Positions 20,001 through 26,736 of a stretch of 64,000 nt of DNA are shown one piece after another; within the stretch, counting starts at the first letter, position 1; each line of letters opens with the position of its first letter. The translations under genes and the position numbers were made by a program. Under the pieces are notes generated by a model. That model was not told where the DNA came from. It ran no database searches and worked only from the letters and a program-made list of their open reading frames with translations. Source of the stretch: Stenotrophomonas humi (GTDB lineage: Bacteria; Pseudomonadota; Gammaproteobacteria; Xanthomonadales; Xanthomonadaceae); contig NZ_LDJI01000011.1 in assembly GCF_001431415.1 (NCBI RefSeq), positions 62,001 to 126,000 of the forward strand, read 5' to 3'.

Positions 20001-20630
20001 ATCCCGCTGCTGCTGGTACGTTCGGGCGACCTGCGTGCGGCCGTGGCCATCGACCAGGTGCTGGGCAACCGCGAAATCGTGGTCAAGCCGGTGGGCCTGC
20101 AGCTGGCTTCGGTGCCGGGTATCTACGGTGCGACCATCACCGGCGAAGGCAACGTGGTGGTGATCCTGGACGTTGCGCCGCTGGTGCGTCGTCACCTGGC
20201 ACAGCCGCAGCAGCCGGTGGAAACCGCCGTCGTCGCACAGCAGCGTCATGTACCGCTGGTGATGGTGGTGGACGACTCGCTGACGATGCGCAAGGTCACC
20301 GGCCGCGTGCTGGAGCGACACAACTTTGAAGTCGTGGTTGCGCGCGACGGCATCGAGGCACTGGAGCAGCTGGAAGAGCGCGTCCCCGACCTGATGCTGC
20401 TGGACATCGAAATGCCACGCATGGACGGCTATGAGCTGGCCACGGCGATGCGTGCCGATGCGCGTTACAAGGGCGTGCCGATCGTGATGATCACCTCACG
20501 CAGTGGCGACAAGCATCGCCAGCGTGCCTTCGAGATTGGCGTGCAACGCTACCTCGGCAAGCCGTATCAGGAGCTGGATCTGATGCGCAATGTTTATGAC
20601 CTGCTGGGGATTGCACGTGTACGCGACTGA
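14094..20630 (+). CDS. chpA: ChpA/PilL, giant hybrid histidine kinase of the Pil-Chp system
   Basis: CheA-type kinase of 2178 aa. N-terminal Hpt-like domains: YLHQVQGTLRMV with H52, and LDEVSGALRML where Asp329 replaces His. Canonical or near-canonical Hpt motifs follow at H776 (FHTLKGSGRLVG), H936 (VHTMSGAFAM) and H1440 (LHTLKGGARMAG). Between them lie two long acidic, Ala/Glu/Val-rich spacers (about residues 440-730 and 1020-1400). Then come the dimerisation helices, the GHKL ATPase (HMLRNSVAHGLE near residue 1767, GDDGAGLD, GRGVGMDVVRNEV), a CheW-like domain (TYAVPVASVSGI) and a C-terminal receiver with D2104 (MLLDIEMPRMDG). It starts 117 bp after pilJ behind AGGGGA. It overlaps the next frame. 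Confidence 0.95.
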   Translation: MSTLRDAMSHAALGWVKPELDETLRQVRSEVEYFVEDPGDTSRMRFCAGYLHQVQGTLRMVELYAPAMVAEELEQLANAVRDGAVTDRDEACGTLLRGTVLLPDYLERLQNGHRDIPIVLLPLLNEIRAARGAEGINEAVLLAFNPDASNATPDEVEHARGSLSGRNRELLDTVGSAVKEELMRIKDALDLHVRTGGNPADLQVQVSELGAVADTLGVMGLGVARSIVGQQRDALRDVVSGARIIDDSLLLDIAGALLYVDASLDDQVEHLGANPGGEDDAVTVETRRTVEVLAHEAIANFTAARESFVAFIETNWDHQRLAEVPRLLDEVSGALRMLEIPEPAGYLQAVRHYIQAELIERQRVPSGRQLDTLADAMASLEYYLEALRDRRPGREEILDITRTSLEALHYWPLPSATERREPAAVASPWATVTGEGADETRTPQESPIVAEAPESSPAGAPVVPPPLPSLADVQTATEAGVPLVFAAAINAKPVSVVPASTPEVAAESQLFDPVAAEDASANDDTGYTLAPLALEGFELADASTVTPLEPLAFDPIAAELDATPAAAADVYTFDSSLLELDVEDAPAAVSLSVAPAYNFDLEAADAFFEPVLEAPVADATVVEAPLDWQLDTAPLADAELEPQERTIDDSRSVEADVPAVAVEAEVDAQTAAFMAELNAASESFDGFAATADVVEPVAEVAMAQAASITATPFAGAATHQLEGGFIDNGDAIDQDIREVFIEEFDEELVNLGNLLPAWRAAPGNAERLRPVRRVFHTLKGSGRLVGARTLGEFSWKIESMLNRVLEGTRPASPAVVAMVNQAYDVLPELNAALRGSGTIQSDLIAMQDVAERIAAGEEAFHIVGAPAAHAAVDEHVFEVAPQIADDGEGMPASVDSVLREILEAEIGVHLETVNHWLAQSQLQPQPVSEDLLRAVHTMSGAFAMTDVPVITGITTPAESFVKRSLAAGITPAGSGVDALAQMATAVATTITALRDPSPRIPAFPGVAERLQALADALPDAKWPPMAMDEELAFDDGESTFESEPVVEQGAAGQASKAELEGVEDLSAYFDPTLLDGTLGELPSFLAEPVRPAAAQHDDAAIAAAELSFVEAPAESLQSDVLDFSDLGASDVAEAEAEAEGVSEGVAAEELLASAPLGDGIAVEEISLADAVLEEVEPSSAAFTGAEDAANDNLVVEPESDAAAYLRATDDSVEGAVDTTEVELAVAGEDVVDTAAVEEEAVTVEIAEAADVAVETETETETSNAASNEVSGSADELDDAILAPAVVDAIEEEPASLEITPVEVTEAAEAPEALDVQVPAEEGDNIVEEATVEVAVVEGNAEAEEQQVADATDELPSEPARIALAPLTAPLPEDAAAPVAIPLVAQFDAGPLDFSELDRELIDIFVEEGKDLLDHCDGLVSELRNAPEDREALAGLQRDLHTLKGGARMAGINAIGDLGHSIESLLEAVAANRTEMARSDVQLLERGFDRLHQLLTRTGEHRAVQMPTDLLEAFEARTEGRAEAAAAPVAVAVVNAASLNIAKPPIAVVPQPVAVNEPLSAPLAEEQASEEDGAPRGQEQVRVRADLLDSLVNHAGEVAIYRSRLEQQLGAFRGAMAELDRTNARLRDQLRRLDLETEAQIVARYRREHEQADQTFDPLELDRFSTLQQLSRALNESAADLGGLQGVLDDLSRNYDVLLQQQSRVSSELQDGLMRARMVPFDGLVPRLRRVVRQAAQETEKQVHLKLEGTHGELDRNVLDRMVAPLEHMLRNSVAHGLEQPVARAEAGKPEEGEITLRLRREGSEIVLEVGDDGAGLDREAIRRRAEQRGLLAANEELDDAQLDQMIFASGFSTSEQVSQLAGRGVGMDVVRNEVRQLGGSVDIHSVRGQGATFTLRLPQTLAVTQAVFVRIGETTYAVPVASVSGIGRISRERFDAGQGGYHYNGEDFTLYNLGALVGHAAAKAEGQAEIPLLLVRSGDLRAAVAIDQVLGNREIVVKPVGLQLASVPGIYGATITGEGNVVVILDVAPLVRRHLAQPQQPVETAVVAQQRHVPLVMVVDDSLTMRKVTGRVLERHNFEVVVARDGIEALEQLEERVPDLMLLDIEMPRMDGYELATAMRADARYKGVPIVMITSRSGDKHRQRAFEIGVQRYLGKPYQELDLMRNVYDLLGIARVRD

Positions 20631-21984
20631 TGATTCGGCCAAGCCGGTAGCACTGCTGGCCCGCATCGGCGCGGCCCGTGATCGCCTGCGCGAAGCGGTG
20701 GCCGCTGCCGGCGGTCGCATCGTGCTGGAAGAAGATCCCAACGAGCTGGATGCCGCAGCGTTCGACGCCGCTGCACCGCAGGTGGTGCTGGTGGCATTGG
20801 AGCCGGCGGTGGAGGACGCATTGGAGCGTCTGGAAACCGTTCTGGAGGCGCCGCACCTGAGCCTGATGTTCGAGGAAGCCGAGCTGGCCGCGCGTCGTGA
20901 AGGCTGGGAAGCGCAGCGCTGGATCCGCCATCTGGCGGCCAAGTTGCAGGGCCACCACAACGTGCTGCCGCCGGGTTCGGAGAGTGAGCAGGTCGAAGCC
21001 ACCAGTGCCGCACCGTTCGCGGCGGAATCGGCATGGCAACAGGCACCCGAACCGCAGCGCGATGCCGCGTTGAACTTCGAGCTGGAACAAGCCGCCGCCA
21101 TACTTGGCGATTGGCAGCCGGATGCGCATCAACCGACGCCGGTGGCAACGGAAGATCGCCCCGAAGTACTGGATTTCGAGCAGTTGATCGCGGCGCCCGT
21201 AGCGGTTGCCGCGCCTGTGCAGGAGCCGGCTACGCGCAGCAGCGCGGTTCCGCCACCGTTGCCGCCGCTGGACACCACCGTGGTCGACGCCGACACCGCG
21301 CTGCCGAAGTCCGCCGGCGATTTCCACAGCTGGTCGCTGCTGGAAGATGACGGCTACGCCGTTGAGCCGGTCGCAGTGGACGCGAAGAAAGAACAGGCGC
21401 CGGTGCTGGCCAGTCTGCTTAACAGCGATCTTTCGCTGGTGGACATCGAGGCGGGCGCCGACGACGTGAACGGTGCGGTACTGCTGCTTGCCGGGATCGG
21501 TGGCCCCGATGCGGTACGCCGCGTGCTGGCGGGGCTGCCGGAAGACTTCCAGCGCCCGGTGCTGGTGCAACTGCGCCTGGACGGCGGCCGCTACGCCAAC
21601 CTGGTCAAGCAGATGGCGCGGGCAACGGTATTGCCGGTGGCATTGGCCGATCCGGGCCAGCCGCTGCTTGCAGGCAACGTTTACATCCTGCCGGACGCGA
21701 TTGGCCTGGAACTGTCGGGTGCGGGTCTGAGTTTCAGTGCCGACCAGAATGATCTGCTATCGGTGATGCCGCCTGCACGCAGCGCGGTGCTGATGCTCAG
21801 CGGCGCCGACGCGGCCCTGGTGCCGCAGGTGCTTGCGTTCGCCGGCAAGGGTGGCTGGGTGGCCGGGCAGATTGGTGAGGGTTGCTACGACCCCGCTGCC
21901 GCCAGCCAGTTGGCCGTGGCGGAAATGACGGCCGGCGATCCGGAATACCTGGCAGCGGAATTGGCCGTGCACTGCGCCGGCTGA
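20617..21984 (+). CDS. Degenerate CheB-like protein of the Chp cluster (pseudo-methylesterase)
   Basis: About 455 aa from a GTG at 20617 with TGGGGA 7 nt upstream, overlapping the chpA stop by 14 nt; an ATG at 20590 is possible. The N-terminal 100 residues resemble a receiver-like fold without a clear phospho-Asp. A variable acidic/Pro-rich linker follows, then a CheB_methylest-like domain from about residue 287. There LLLAGIGGPDAVRRVLAGLP lines up with the CheB GASTGG segment, but the catalytic Ser position is Gly293 and the catalytic His position (VQHM) is Leu319 (VQLRL). The place in the operon is that of chpB. I infer a non-catalytic structural or regulatory relic; a profile alignment would settle it. 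Confidence 0.7.
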   Translation: MYATDDSAKPVALLARIGAARDRLREAVAAAGGRIVLEEDPNELDAAAFDAAAPQVVLVALEPAVEDALERLETVLEAPHLSLMFEEAELAARREGWEAQRWIRHLAAKLQGHHNVLPPGSESEQVEATSAAPFAAESAWQQAPEPQRDAALNFELEQAAAILGDWQPDAHQPTPVATEDRPEVLDFEQLIAAPVAVAAPVQEPATRSSAVPPPLPPLDTTVVDADTALPKSAGDFHSWSLLEDDGYAVEPVAVDAKKEQAPVLASLLNSDLSLVDIEAGADDVNGAVLLLAGIGGPDAVRRVLAGLPEDFQRPVLVQLRLDGGRYANLVKQMARATVLPVALADPGQPLLAGNVYILPDAIGLELSGAGLSFSADQNDLLSVMPPARSAVLMLSGADAALVPQVLAFAGKGGWVAGQIGEGCYDPAAASQLAVAEMTAGDPEYLAAELAVHCAG

Positions 21985-22009
21985 TACCGCCGCGATCAAG
22001 GAACAGACG

Positions 22010-22483
22010 ATGAGTTATGCAAACAATGACGAAGTACGCGGCGTCCTGATCCAGTCCGGCAACGAGCGCGTGTTGCTACCCAATGCCACCGTGGCTGAAA
22101 TGATGTCGCGCGTGCCGGTCGAGCCCATCGCCAATGCCCCGCACTGGTTGATCGGACAGATCGCCTGGCACGGCTGGAGCGTGCCGCTGCTGTCCTACGC
22201 CGGTTTGAGCGGCCATGGCCACGAGACGGTGACCACCAACAACAAGGTGGTGGTGCTCAAGGCGCTGGGTGGAAACCCGGACCTGCCGTACTTCGCGTTG
22301 CTGACGCAGACCTTCCCGCAGTTGATCGCAGTGCCGCGCGACGGCCTGCTGGCCGACGCATCGGAAGAAAGCCTGCCGGCCGGCGTACACATGCGTGTGC
22401 TGCTGGGTGAGCAGAGTGCACTGCTACCCGATCTGGATGCGATTGAAAGCGCGGTAGTCAGCGCCTTGGCTGCCGCGGCCTGA
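22010..22483 (+). CDS. chpC: ChpC, CheW-like coupling protein
   Basis: 157-aa CheW-fold protein, last gene of the pil-chp operon, 25 bp after the CheB-like gene. NDEVRGVLIQSGNERVLLPN and VPVEPIANAPHWLIGQIAWH match ChpC-type couplers, which may connect additional receptors to ChpA. The C-terminus is Ala-rich. No transcription terminator with a T-tract follows; the gap to rsmE holds several GC hairpins. Confidence 0.88.
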   Translation: MSYANNDEVRGVLIQSGNERVLLPNATVAEMMSRVPVEPIANAPHWLIGQIAWHGWSVPLLSYAGLSGHGHETVTTNNKVVVLKALGGNPDLPYFALLTQTFPQLIAVPRDGLLADASEESLPAGVHMRVLLGEQSALLPDLDAIESAVVSALAAAA

Positions 22484-22578
22484 TCACGGCCCATCGGTCC
22501 GCTTCGGGCCGCTGCAGGCTCCCCCGATCCGGCCTGCCAGGCAGGCCGCGACAAACGGTCTTGCCAGCGGCATCGCTC

Positions 22579-22703
22579 GTTCAATGCCTTTGAATTGAAC
22601 GCGGGATCCCCGCAGGCAGCCCTGGCCTTTTGGCTCGGGCGCGTGACCCGCCGGGCTCACACTCGTCGCTGATCAAACGGCTCCGGGCGCGAAACCCCGG
22701 AGC
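22579..22703. other. Hairpin-rich gap between convergent chpC and rsmE
   Basis: Three inverted repeats occur in this tail-to-tail gap: GTTCAAT/ATTGAAC (22579-22600), GCGGG/CCCGC (22601-22613), and GCTCCGGG/CCCGGAGC (22680-22703, 8-bp perfect stem, 8-nt loop). None is followed by a T-run on either strand. They may stabilise 3' ends or terminate weakly. Confidence 0.4.
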
Positions 22704-22719
22704 GCTCGCCTCGCACAAC

Positions 22720-23454
22720 CTACAAGTCCCCCAGCCGCGCCTGCAGCGCCGCCACCGCGGCCAGGCCAGCGGTTTCCGTGCGCAGGATGCGCGGGCCCAG
22801 CTGCAGGCCCTGGAAGCCTGCCTCGGCCAGCTGCTGGCGATCACGTGGTGACCAGCCACCCTCCGGACCGATGGCAATCACCACGCCATTGACCGGTGCC
22901 GCAGGCAATGACGCCAGTCGATGTTCGCCCAGCGGATCCAGCGTCAGTCGCAGGGTCTGGTCCGGCAAGCTTGCCGTTGCAGCCGCCAGCGATTGCGGAG
23001 GGCTGATGGCCGGAATCCGGGCACGACCAGATTGGCCGCAGGCCGATCCGACCACGTTGCGCCAATGCGCGATACGCTTCTCGGCGCGGACGGCGTCCAG
23101 TTTGACCTCGGTACGCTCGGCGTTGACCGGGATGATGGCGGTGACGCCCAGCTCGGTGGCCTTCTGCAGGATCAGGTCCATCTTCTCGCCGCGTGCGATG
23201 CCCTGCAGCAGCGTGATCGCCAGCGGCGATTCGTTGTCCACGGCTTGTGCACTGTCGATATGTACCAGCGCTTCACGCTTGCTGATACCGGCGAGGGTAG
23301 CGCTGTAATCGTGGCCATCGCCGTTGAACAGCACACAGCCATCGCCTTCGCGCAGGCGCATCACCCGCACCAGATGGTTGGCCGCTTCTTCCGGCAACGG
23401 CAGGGTCTGGCCCACGCTGAGCGGCAGTTCGATGGGGCAACGGGTCAGGCGCAT
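22720..23454 (-). CDS. rsmE: 16S rRNA m3U1498 methyltransferase
   Basis: SPOUT-class (trefoil-knot) SAM-dependent enzyme that methylates N3 of U1498 in 16S rRNA. 244 aa, standard length. Diagnostic segments: PLPEEAANHLVRVMRLREGD near the N-terminus, GEKMDLILQKATELGVTAIIP, RSERTEVK-like NAERTEVKLD, and the cofactor loop IGPEGGWSPRD followed by LGPRILRTETA. Converges on chpC and is divergent from the Nudix operon. Confidence 0.96.
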   Translation of the reverse strand: MRLTRCPIELPLSVGQTLPLPEEAANHLVRVMRLREGDGCVLFNGDGHDYSATLAGISKREALVHIDSAQAVDNESPLAITLLQGIARGEKMDLILQKATELGVTAIIPVNAERTEVKLDAVRAEKRIAHWRNVVGSACGQSGRARIPAISPPQSLAAATASLPDQTLRLTLDPLGEHRLASLPAAPVNGVVIAIGPEGGWSPRDRQQLAEAGFQGLQLGPRILRTETAGLAAVAALQARLGDL

Positions 23455-23578
23455 GTGGAGGTCTCGGTAGGGCGGGGCGGCTGTGGGTGGGCCGGGTCTG
23501 CTAGCATTTCAGGCTCATGAGAACGTATCAGCCAATGCGCATTCTATCGGTCGTCTGCATTCTTGCCGGGGGCGATGC

Positions 23579-24127
23579 ATGACCCGCCGGCTGCCGTTGA
23601 TCCACAAAGTCGTGGAAGAACACATCGGTCCGTTCCGTCAGGAGCAGCTGGATCTGGAGTTTTCCAACGGTGAACGCCGCCACTTCCAGCGCCTGGTCAG
23701 TGGCGGGCACGGTGCGGTGGTGGTGGTGCCGATGCTCGATGACGAAACCGTGCTGCTGGTGCGCGAATACGCTGCCGGCCTGCATCGTTATGAGCTGGGC
23801 CTGGTGAAAGGACGCATCGATGCCGGTGAGAATCCGCTGCAGGCCGCCGATCGGGAGCTGAAGGAGGAGGCCGGTTACGGCTCGCGCAAGCTGGATGTGC
23901 TGCGCAGCCTGACCCTGGCGCCGACTTACATGAGCCACCAGTCGTGGCTGGTGGTGGCCCGCGACCTGTATCCCGAGCGCCTGCCCGGTGACGAACCGGA
24001 GGAGCTGGAAGTGGTGCCGTGGAAGCTGGCTGACCTGGACAAGCTGATGCTGCGCGAAGATTTCTCCGAAGGCCGTTCACTGGCGGCACTGTTCATTGCC
24101 CGCGAGTGGCTGGGGAGCCAGCGGTGA
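23579..24127 (+). CDS. nudE: Nudix hydrolase, NudE-like (ADP-ribose/NADH-type)
   Basis: 182-aa Nudix enzyme cleaving nucleoside diphosphate derivatives such as ADP-ribose, Ap3A or NADH. The full Nudix box GX5EX7REUXEEXGU is present (GRIDAGENPLQ.. then RELKEEAGYG). The start is the ATG at 23579 behind GGGGGCG. First gene of a four-gene run with cysQ, mazG and ynfA; the GTGA overlap with cysQ indicates coupling. NudE, reported to be linked to cysQ in other gammaproteobacteria, is the best name; substrate not proven. Confidence 0.88.
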   Translation: MTRRLPLIHKVVEEHIGPFRQEQLDLEFSNGERRHFQRLVSGGHGAVVVVPMLDDETVLLVREYAAGLHRYELGLVKGRIDAGENPLQAADRELKEEAGYGSRKLDVLRSLTLAPTYMSHQSWLVVARDLYPERLPGDEPEELEVVPWKLADLDKLMLREDFSEGRSLAALFIAREWLGSQR

Positions 24128-24930
24128 GCGGCCTGGATGCGACAGTACGCGAGCGCGTGATCGAGATTGCCGAGCAGGCCGGCGCGGCGATCATGCAGGT
24201 CTACGCCAGCGGCTTCGATGTTGAACACAAGGCCGACGACAGCCCGGTGACCACGGCCGATCTGGCCGCGCACCGGCTGATCGTGCAGGGCCTGTCGCAG
24301 CTGACCCCGGATATTCCGGTGCTGTCCGAAGAATCCGCACAGGTGGCGTGGGAAACCCGTCGTCAGTGGTCGCGTTACTGGCTGGTCGACCCGCTCGACG
24401 GTACCCGCGAATTCATCAAGCGCAATGGCGAGTTCAGCGTGAACATCGCGCTGATCGATGGCGGCGCGCCGGTGTTCGGCGTGGTGCAGGCGCCGGTCAC
24501 CGGGTTGGTCTGGCATGCCGAGCGCGGTGTTGCGGCATACCGTCGCGAGGGTCAGCAGCAGGACGTGATCAGCACCCGCGTACCGCCTGCGGTGCCTTTG
24601 CGGGTCGCGGCCAGCCGCTCGCACCGCAGCGAGCGCACCCAGACCCTGCTGTCGCGGATGGGCGAGATTGAATTGATCGCACAGGGCTCGTCGCTGAAGT
24701 TCTGCCGCATCGCAGAGGGCACGCTGGATGTGTATCCGCGGTTGGGGCCGACCAGTGAATGGGACACCGCCGCAGGCCAGTGCGTGCTCGAAGCCGCCGG
24801 TGGTGTGCTGCTGGCGGCCGACAGTGGTTTGCCGTTCCAGTACAACCAGCGATCGCGTCTGCTCAACGGCGATTTCGTCGCGCTGGGCGATGCGACGTTG
24901 CCGTGGCAGGACTGGGTGGCCGGGCTGTAA
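24124..24930 (+). CDS. cysQ: 3'(2'),5'-bisphosphate nucleotidase CysQ
   Basis: Lithium-sensitive Mg-dependent phosphatase that turns PAP/PAPS by-products of sulfate assimilation into AMP/APS. 268 aa. Metal motifs of the inositol-monophosphatase fold: SEESAQV, WLVDPLDGTREFIKRNGEFS, and C-terminal SEWDTAAGQCVLEAAGG. The GTG start at 24124 overlaps the Nudix stop by 4 nt (GTGA). Confidence 0.94.
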   Translation: MSGLDATVRERVIEIAEQAGAAIMQVYASGFDVEHKADDSPVTTADLAAHRLIVQGLSQLTPDIPVLSEESAQVAWETRRQWSRYWLVDPLDGTREFIKRNGEFSVNIALIDGGAPVFGVVQAPVTGLVWHAERGVAAYRREGQQQDVISTRVPPAVPLRVAASRSHRSERTQTLLSRMGEIELIAQGSSLKFCRIAEGTLDVYPRLGPTSEWDTAAGQCVLEAAGGVLLAADSGLPFQYNQRSRLLNGDFVALGDATLPWQDWVAGL

Positions 24931-25004
24931 GCCCGATTGCCGGGAAGAGTGGATGTTGAACGCGCCGGCATCCGCCGGCGCATTGCTGATGAGGGTGAGG
25001 TGAC

Positions 25005-25823
25005 ATGTCCGAATTGAACGATATCCAGTCGCTGTTGAAGATCATGGCGCGCCTGCGTGACCCACGCGATGGTTGCCCCTGGGACCTGGAGCAGGACTTC
25101 GCCAGCATCGCCCCGTACACGGTGGAAGAGGCCTACGAAGTGGCCGATGCGATCGACCGCAACGACCTGGTCGACCTCAAGGACGAGCTGGGCGACCTGC
25201 TGCTGCAGGTGGTGTTCCATGCACAGATGGCCAGCGAGCAGGGCGCCTTTGATTTCGGCGACGTGGTGGCATCGATCAACCACAAGATGATTCGCCGCCA
25301 TCCGCATATCTTTGGCGATGCCAAGGCCGGTGATGCGGCTGAGGTCTTGACCAATTGGGAACAGATCAAGCGTGCGGAGCGCACGGCCAAGGGCGAGCAG
25401 GACACCTCCGCGTTGGCTGGCATCGCGCGCGGCCTGCCGGAATGGCAGCGCGCTACCAAGCTGCAGTCGCGTGCTGCGCGCACCGGTTTCGATTGGCCCG
25501 ATGCCGTGCCGGTGCTGGAAAAGCTGCGCGAGGAAATCGACGAAGTGCAGGCCGAGTTCGAAGCCGGTCCGGTGGCCGACAACCAGGCGCGGCTGCAGGA
25601 AGAACTTGGCGACGTGTTGTTCGTCTGCGCCAATCTGGCCCGTCACGCCAAGGTCGATGTCGGCACCGCCCTGCGCCACGCCAACCTCAAGTTCGAGCGC
25701 CGGTTCCGCGCGATGGAAGCCCTGGCCGCCACGCAGGGCAGTGAGATGAAAGCAATGACGCTGGAGCAGCAGGAAGCGTTGTGGCTGTCCGTCAAGCGGG
25801 ACGAGAAAACGGGCGCCCCATGA
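25005..25823 (+). CDS. mazG: Nucleoside triphosphate pyrophosphohydrolase MazG
   Basis: All-alpha NTP pyrophosphohydrolase that hydrolyses (d)NTPs, including damaged ones, to NMP and PPi. 272 aa with two tandem MazG domains: [18 protein letters not shown] and [16 protein letters not shown] in the first (EExxE helix [10 protein letters not shown]), and [12 protein letters not shown] plus [16 protein letters not shown] in the second. GAGGTGA sits just before the ATG. Its last bases overlap the ynfA start. Confidence 0.95.
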   Translation: MSELNDIQSLLKIMARLRDPRDGCPWDLEQDFASIAPYTVEEAYEVADAIDRNDLVDLKDELGDLLLQVVFHAQMASEQGAFDFGDVVASINHKMIRRHPHIFGDAKAGDAAEVLTNWEQIKRAERTAKGEQDTSALAGIARGLPEWQRATKLQSRAARTGFDWPDAVPVLEKLREEIDEVQAEFEAGPVADNQARLQEELGDVLFVCANLARHAKVDVGTALRHANLKFERRFRAMEALAATQGSEMKAMTLEQQEALWLSVKRDEKTGAP

Positions 25824-26143
25824 AAACCGCGCTGCTGTTCATGCTGACCGCGCTGGCTGAAATCATCGGCTGTTATCTGCCGTGGCTGTGGCTGCGCAAG
25901 CAGGGCAGCCCGTGGCTGCTGGTACCGGCGGCGGCGAGCCTGGCGCTGTTCGCTTGGCTGCTGACGTTGCATCCCACCGCGACCGGTCGGGTCTATGCCG
26001 CTTATGGCGGCGTCTATGTCTGCGTGGCGCTGTTGTGGTTGTGGCTGGTGGATTCGGTCAAGCCCTCGCGCTGGGACCTGCTGGGCGGAGGCCTGTGTCT
26101 GTTGGGGATGGCGGTGATCATGTTCGCGCCGCGCAGCAACTGA
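25820..26143 (+). CDS. ynfA: YnfA/UPF0060 family small membrane protein
   Basis: 107-aa inner-membrane protein with four TM helices; family related to SMR-type transporters. [20 protein letters not shown] start and [19 protein letters not shown] are signature segments. The ATG at 25820 overlaps the mazG stop (ATGA). E. coli YnfA relatives have been linked to drug export, but no substrate can be read from the sequence. Confidence 0.93.
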   Translation: MKTALLFMLTALAEIIGCYLPWLWLRKQGSPWLLVPAAASLALFAWLLTLHPTATGRVYAAYGGVYVCVALLWLWLVDSVKPSRWDLLGGGLCLLGMAVIMFAPRSN

Positions 26144-26180
26144 AGGTCGTATCCTCCCGCTGGGATACCGGGAGCAGCCC

Positions 26181-26483
26181 ATGTCGCGTTTCAGCAGCTT
26201 CGGTGAGTTCTATCCGTACTACCTGCAGGAGCACCGCAACACGATATGCCGCCGGCTGCATTTCATCGGCAGCTGGGGCGTGCTCGGGTGCCTGGCAATG
26301 GCGCTCTGGCAAGGCAGCGGTGGCTGGGTGCTGGCGGCGCTGTTGTGCGGTTATGGCTTCGCCTGGGTGGGCCATTTCTTCTTCGAGAAGAACCGTCCGG
26401 CCACCTTCAGCCATCCCTTCTATTCATTCGTGGGCGACTGGGTGATGTTCCTCGACATCCTGCGTGGACGGGTGGCGATCTAG
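26181..26483 (+). CDS. Mpo1-like (DUF962) membrane protein
   Basis: 100 aa. SFGEFYPYYLQEHRNTICRR, RLHFIGS, and GHFFFEKNRPATFSHP fit the Mpo1/DUF962 family, whose yeast member is an Fe-dependent dioxygenase of 2-hydroxy fatty acids. His residues in YLQEHRN, LHFIG and GHFFFEKNRP are kept. Two hydrophobic stretches lie in the middle. Located 37 bp after ynfA, probably in the same transcript. Confidence 0.85.
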   Translation: MSRFSSFGEFYPYYLQEHRNTICRRLHFIGSWGVLGCLAMALWQGSGGWVLAALLCGYGFAWVGHFFFEKNRPATFSHPFYSFVGDWVMFLDILRGRVAI

Positions 26484-26736
26484 TTCCCATGCCCTGGTCG
26501 GGGCAGGCGCCATTCCCTCCGGGGAGCGGCGCCGGACATTGAACGTGCGCGGGCCGTGTACCCGCCTGCAGGTCGCACGGTGCAGGATGCTCCGGGCATG
26601 GCCGTTCGCCGGGTGTGCCAATCGGTTGCGGCTTGTCCTTGATGAATACCAGCCGCTTCGCAATGGGCAGTGAGGCGAATCGCCGCATCCGGCGGATGGC
26701 TATACTCGGGCCAACATCACCGGGTGGAGCGGGCAT

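Noticed and set aside
15372..20321. 1649-codon open frame antisense to chpA
   Set aside because: A high-GC shadow of the chpA gene; the composition is His/Arg/Gln-rich nonsense with no domain and no ribosome-binding site.
26484..26736. Small gene in the gap before the SPFH gene
   Set aside because: A 69-codon plus frame exists but has no ribosome-binding site or protein-like composition; only a weak -10 (TATACT) is notable.
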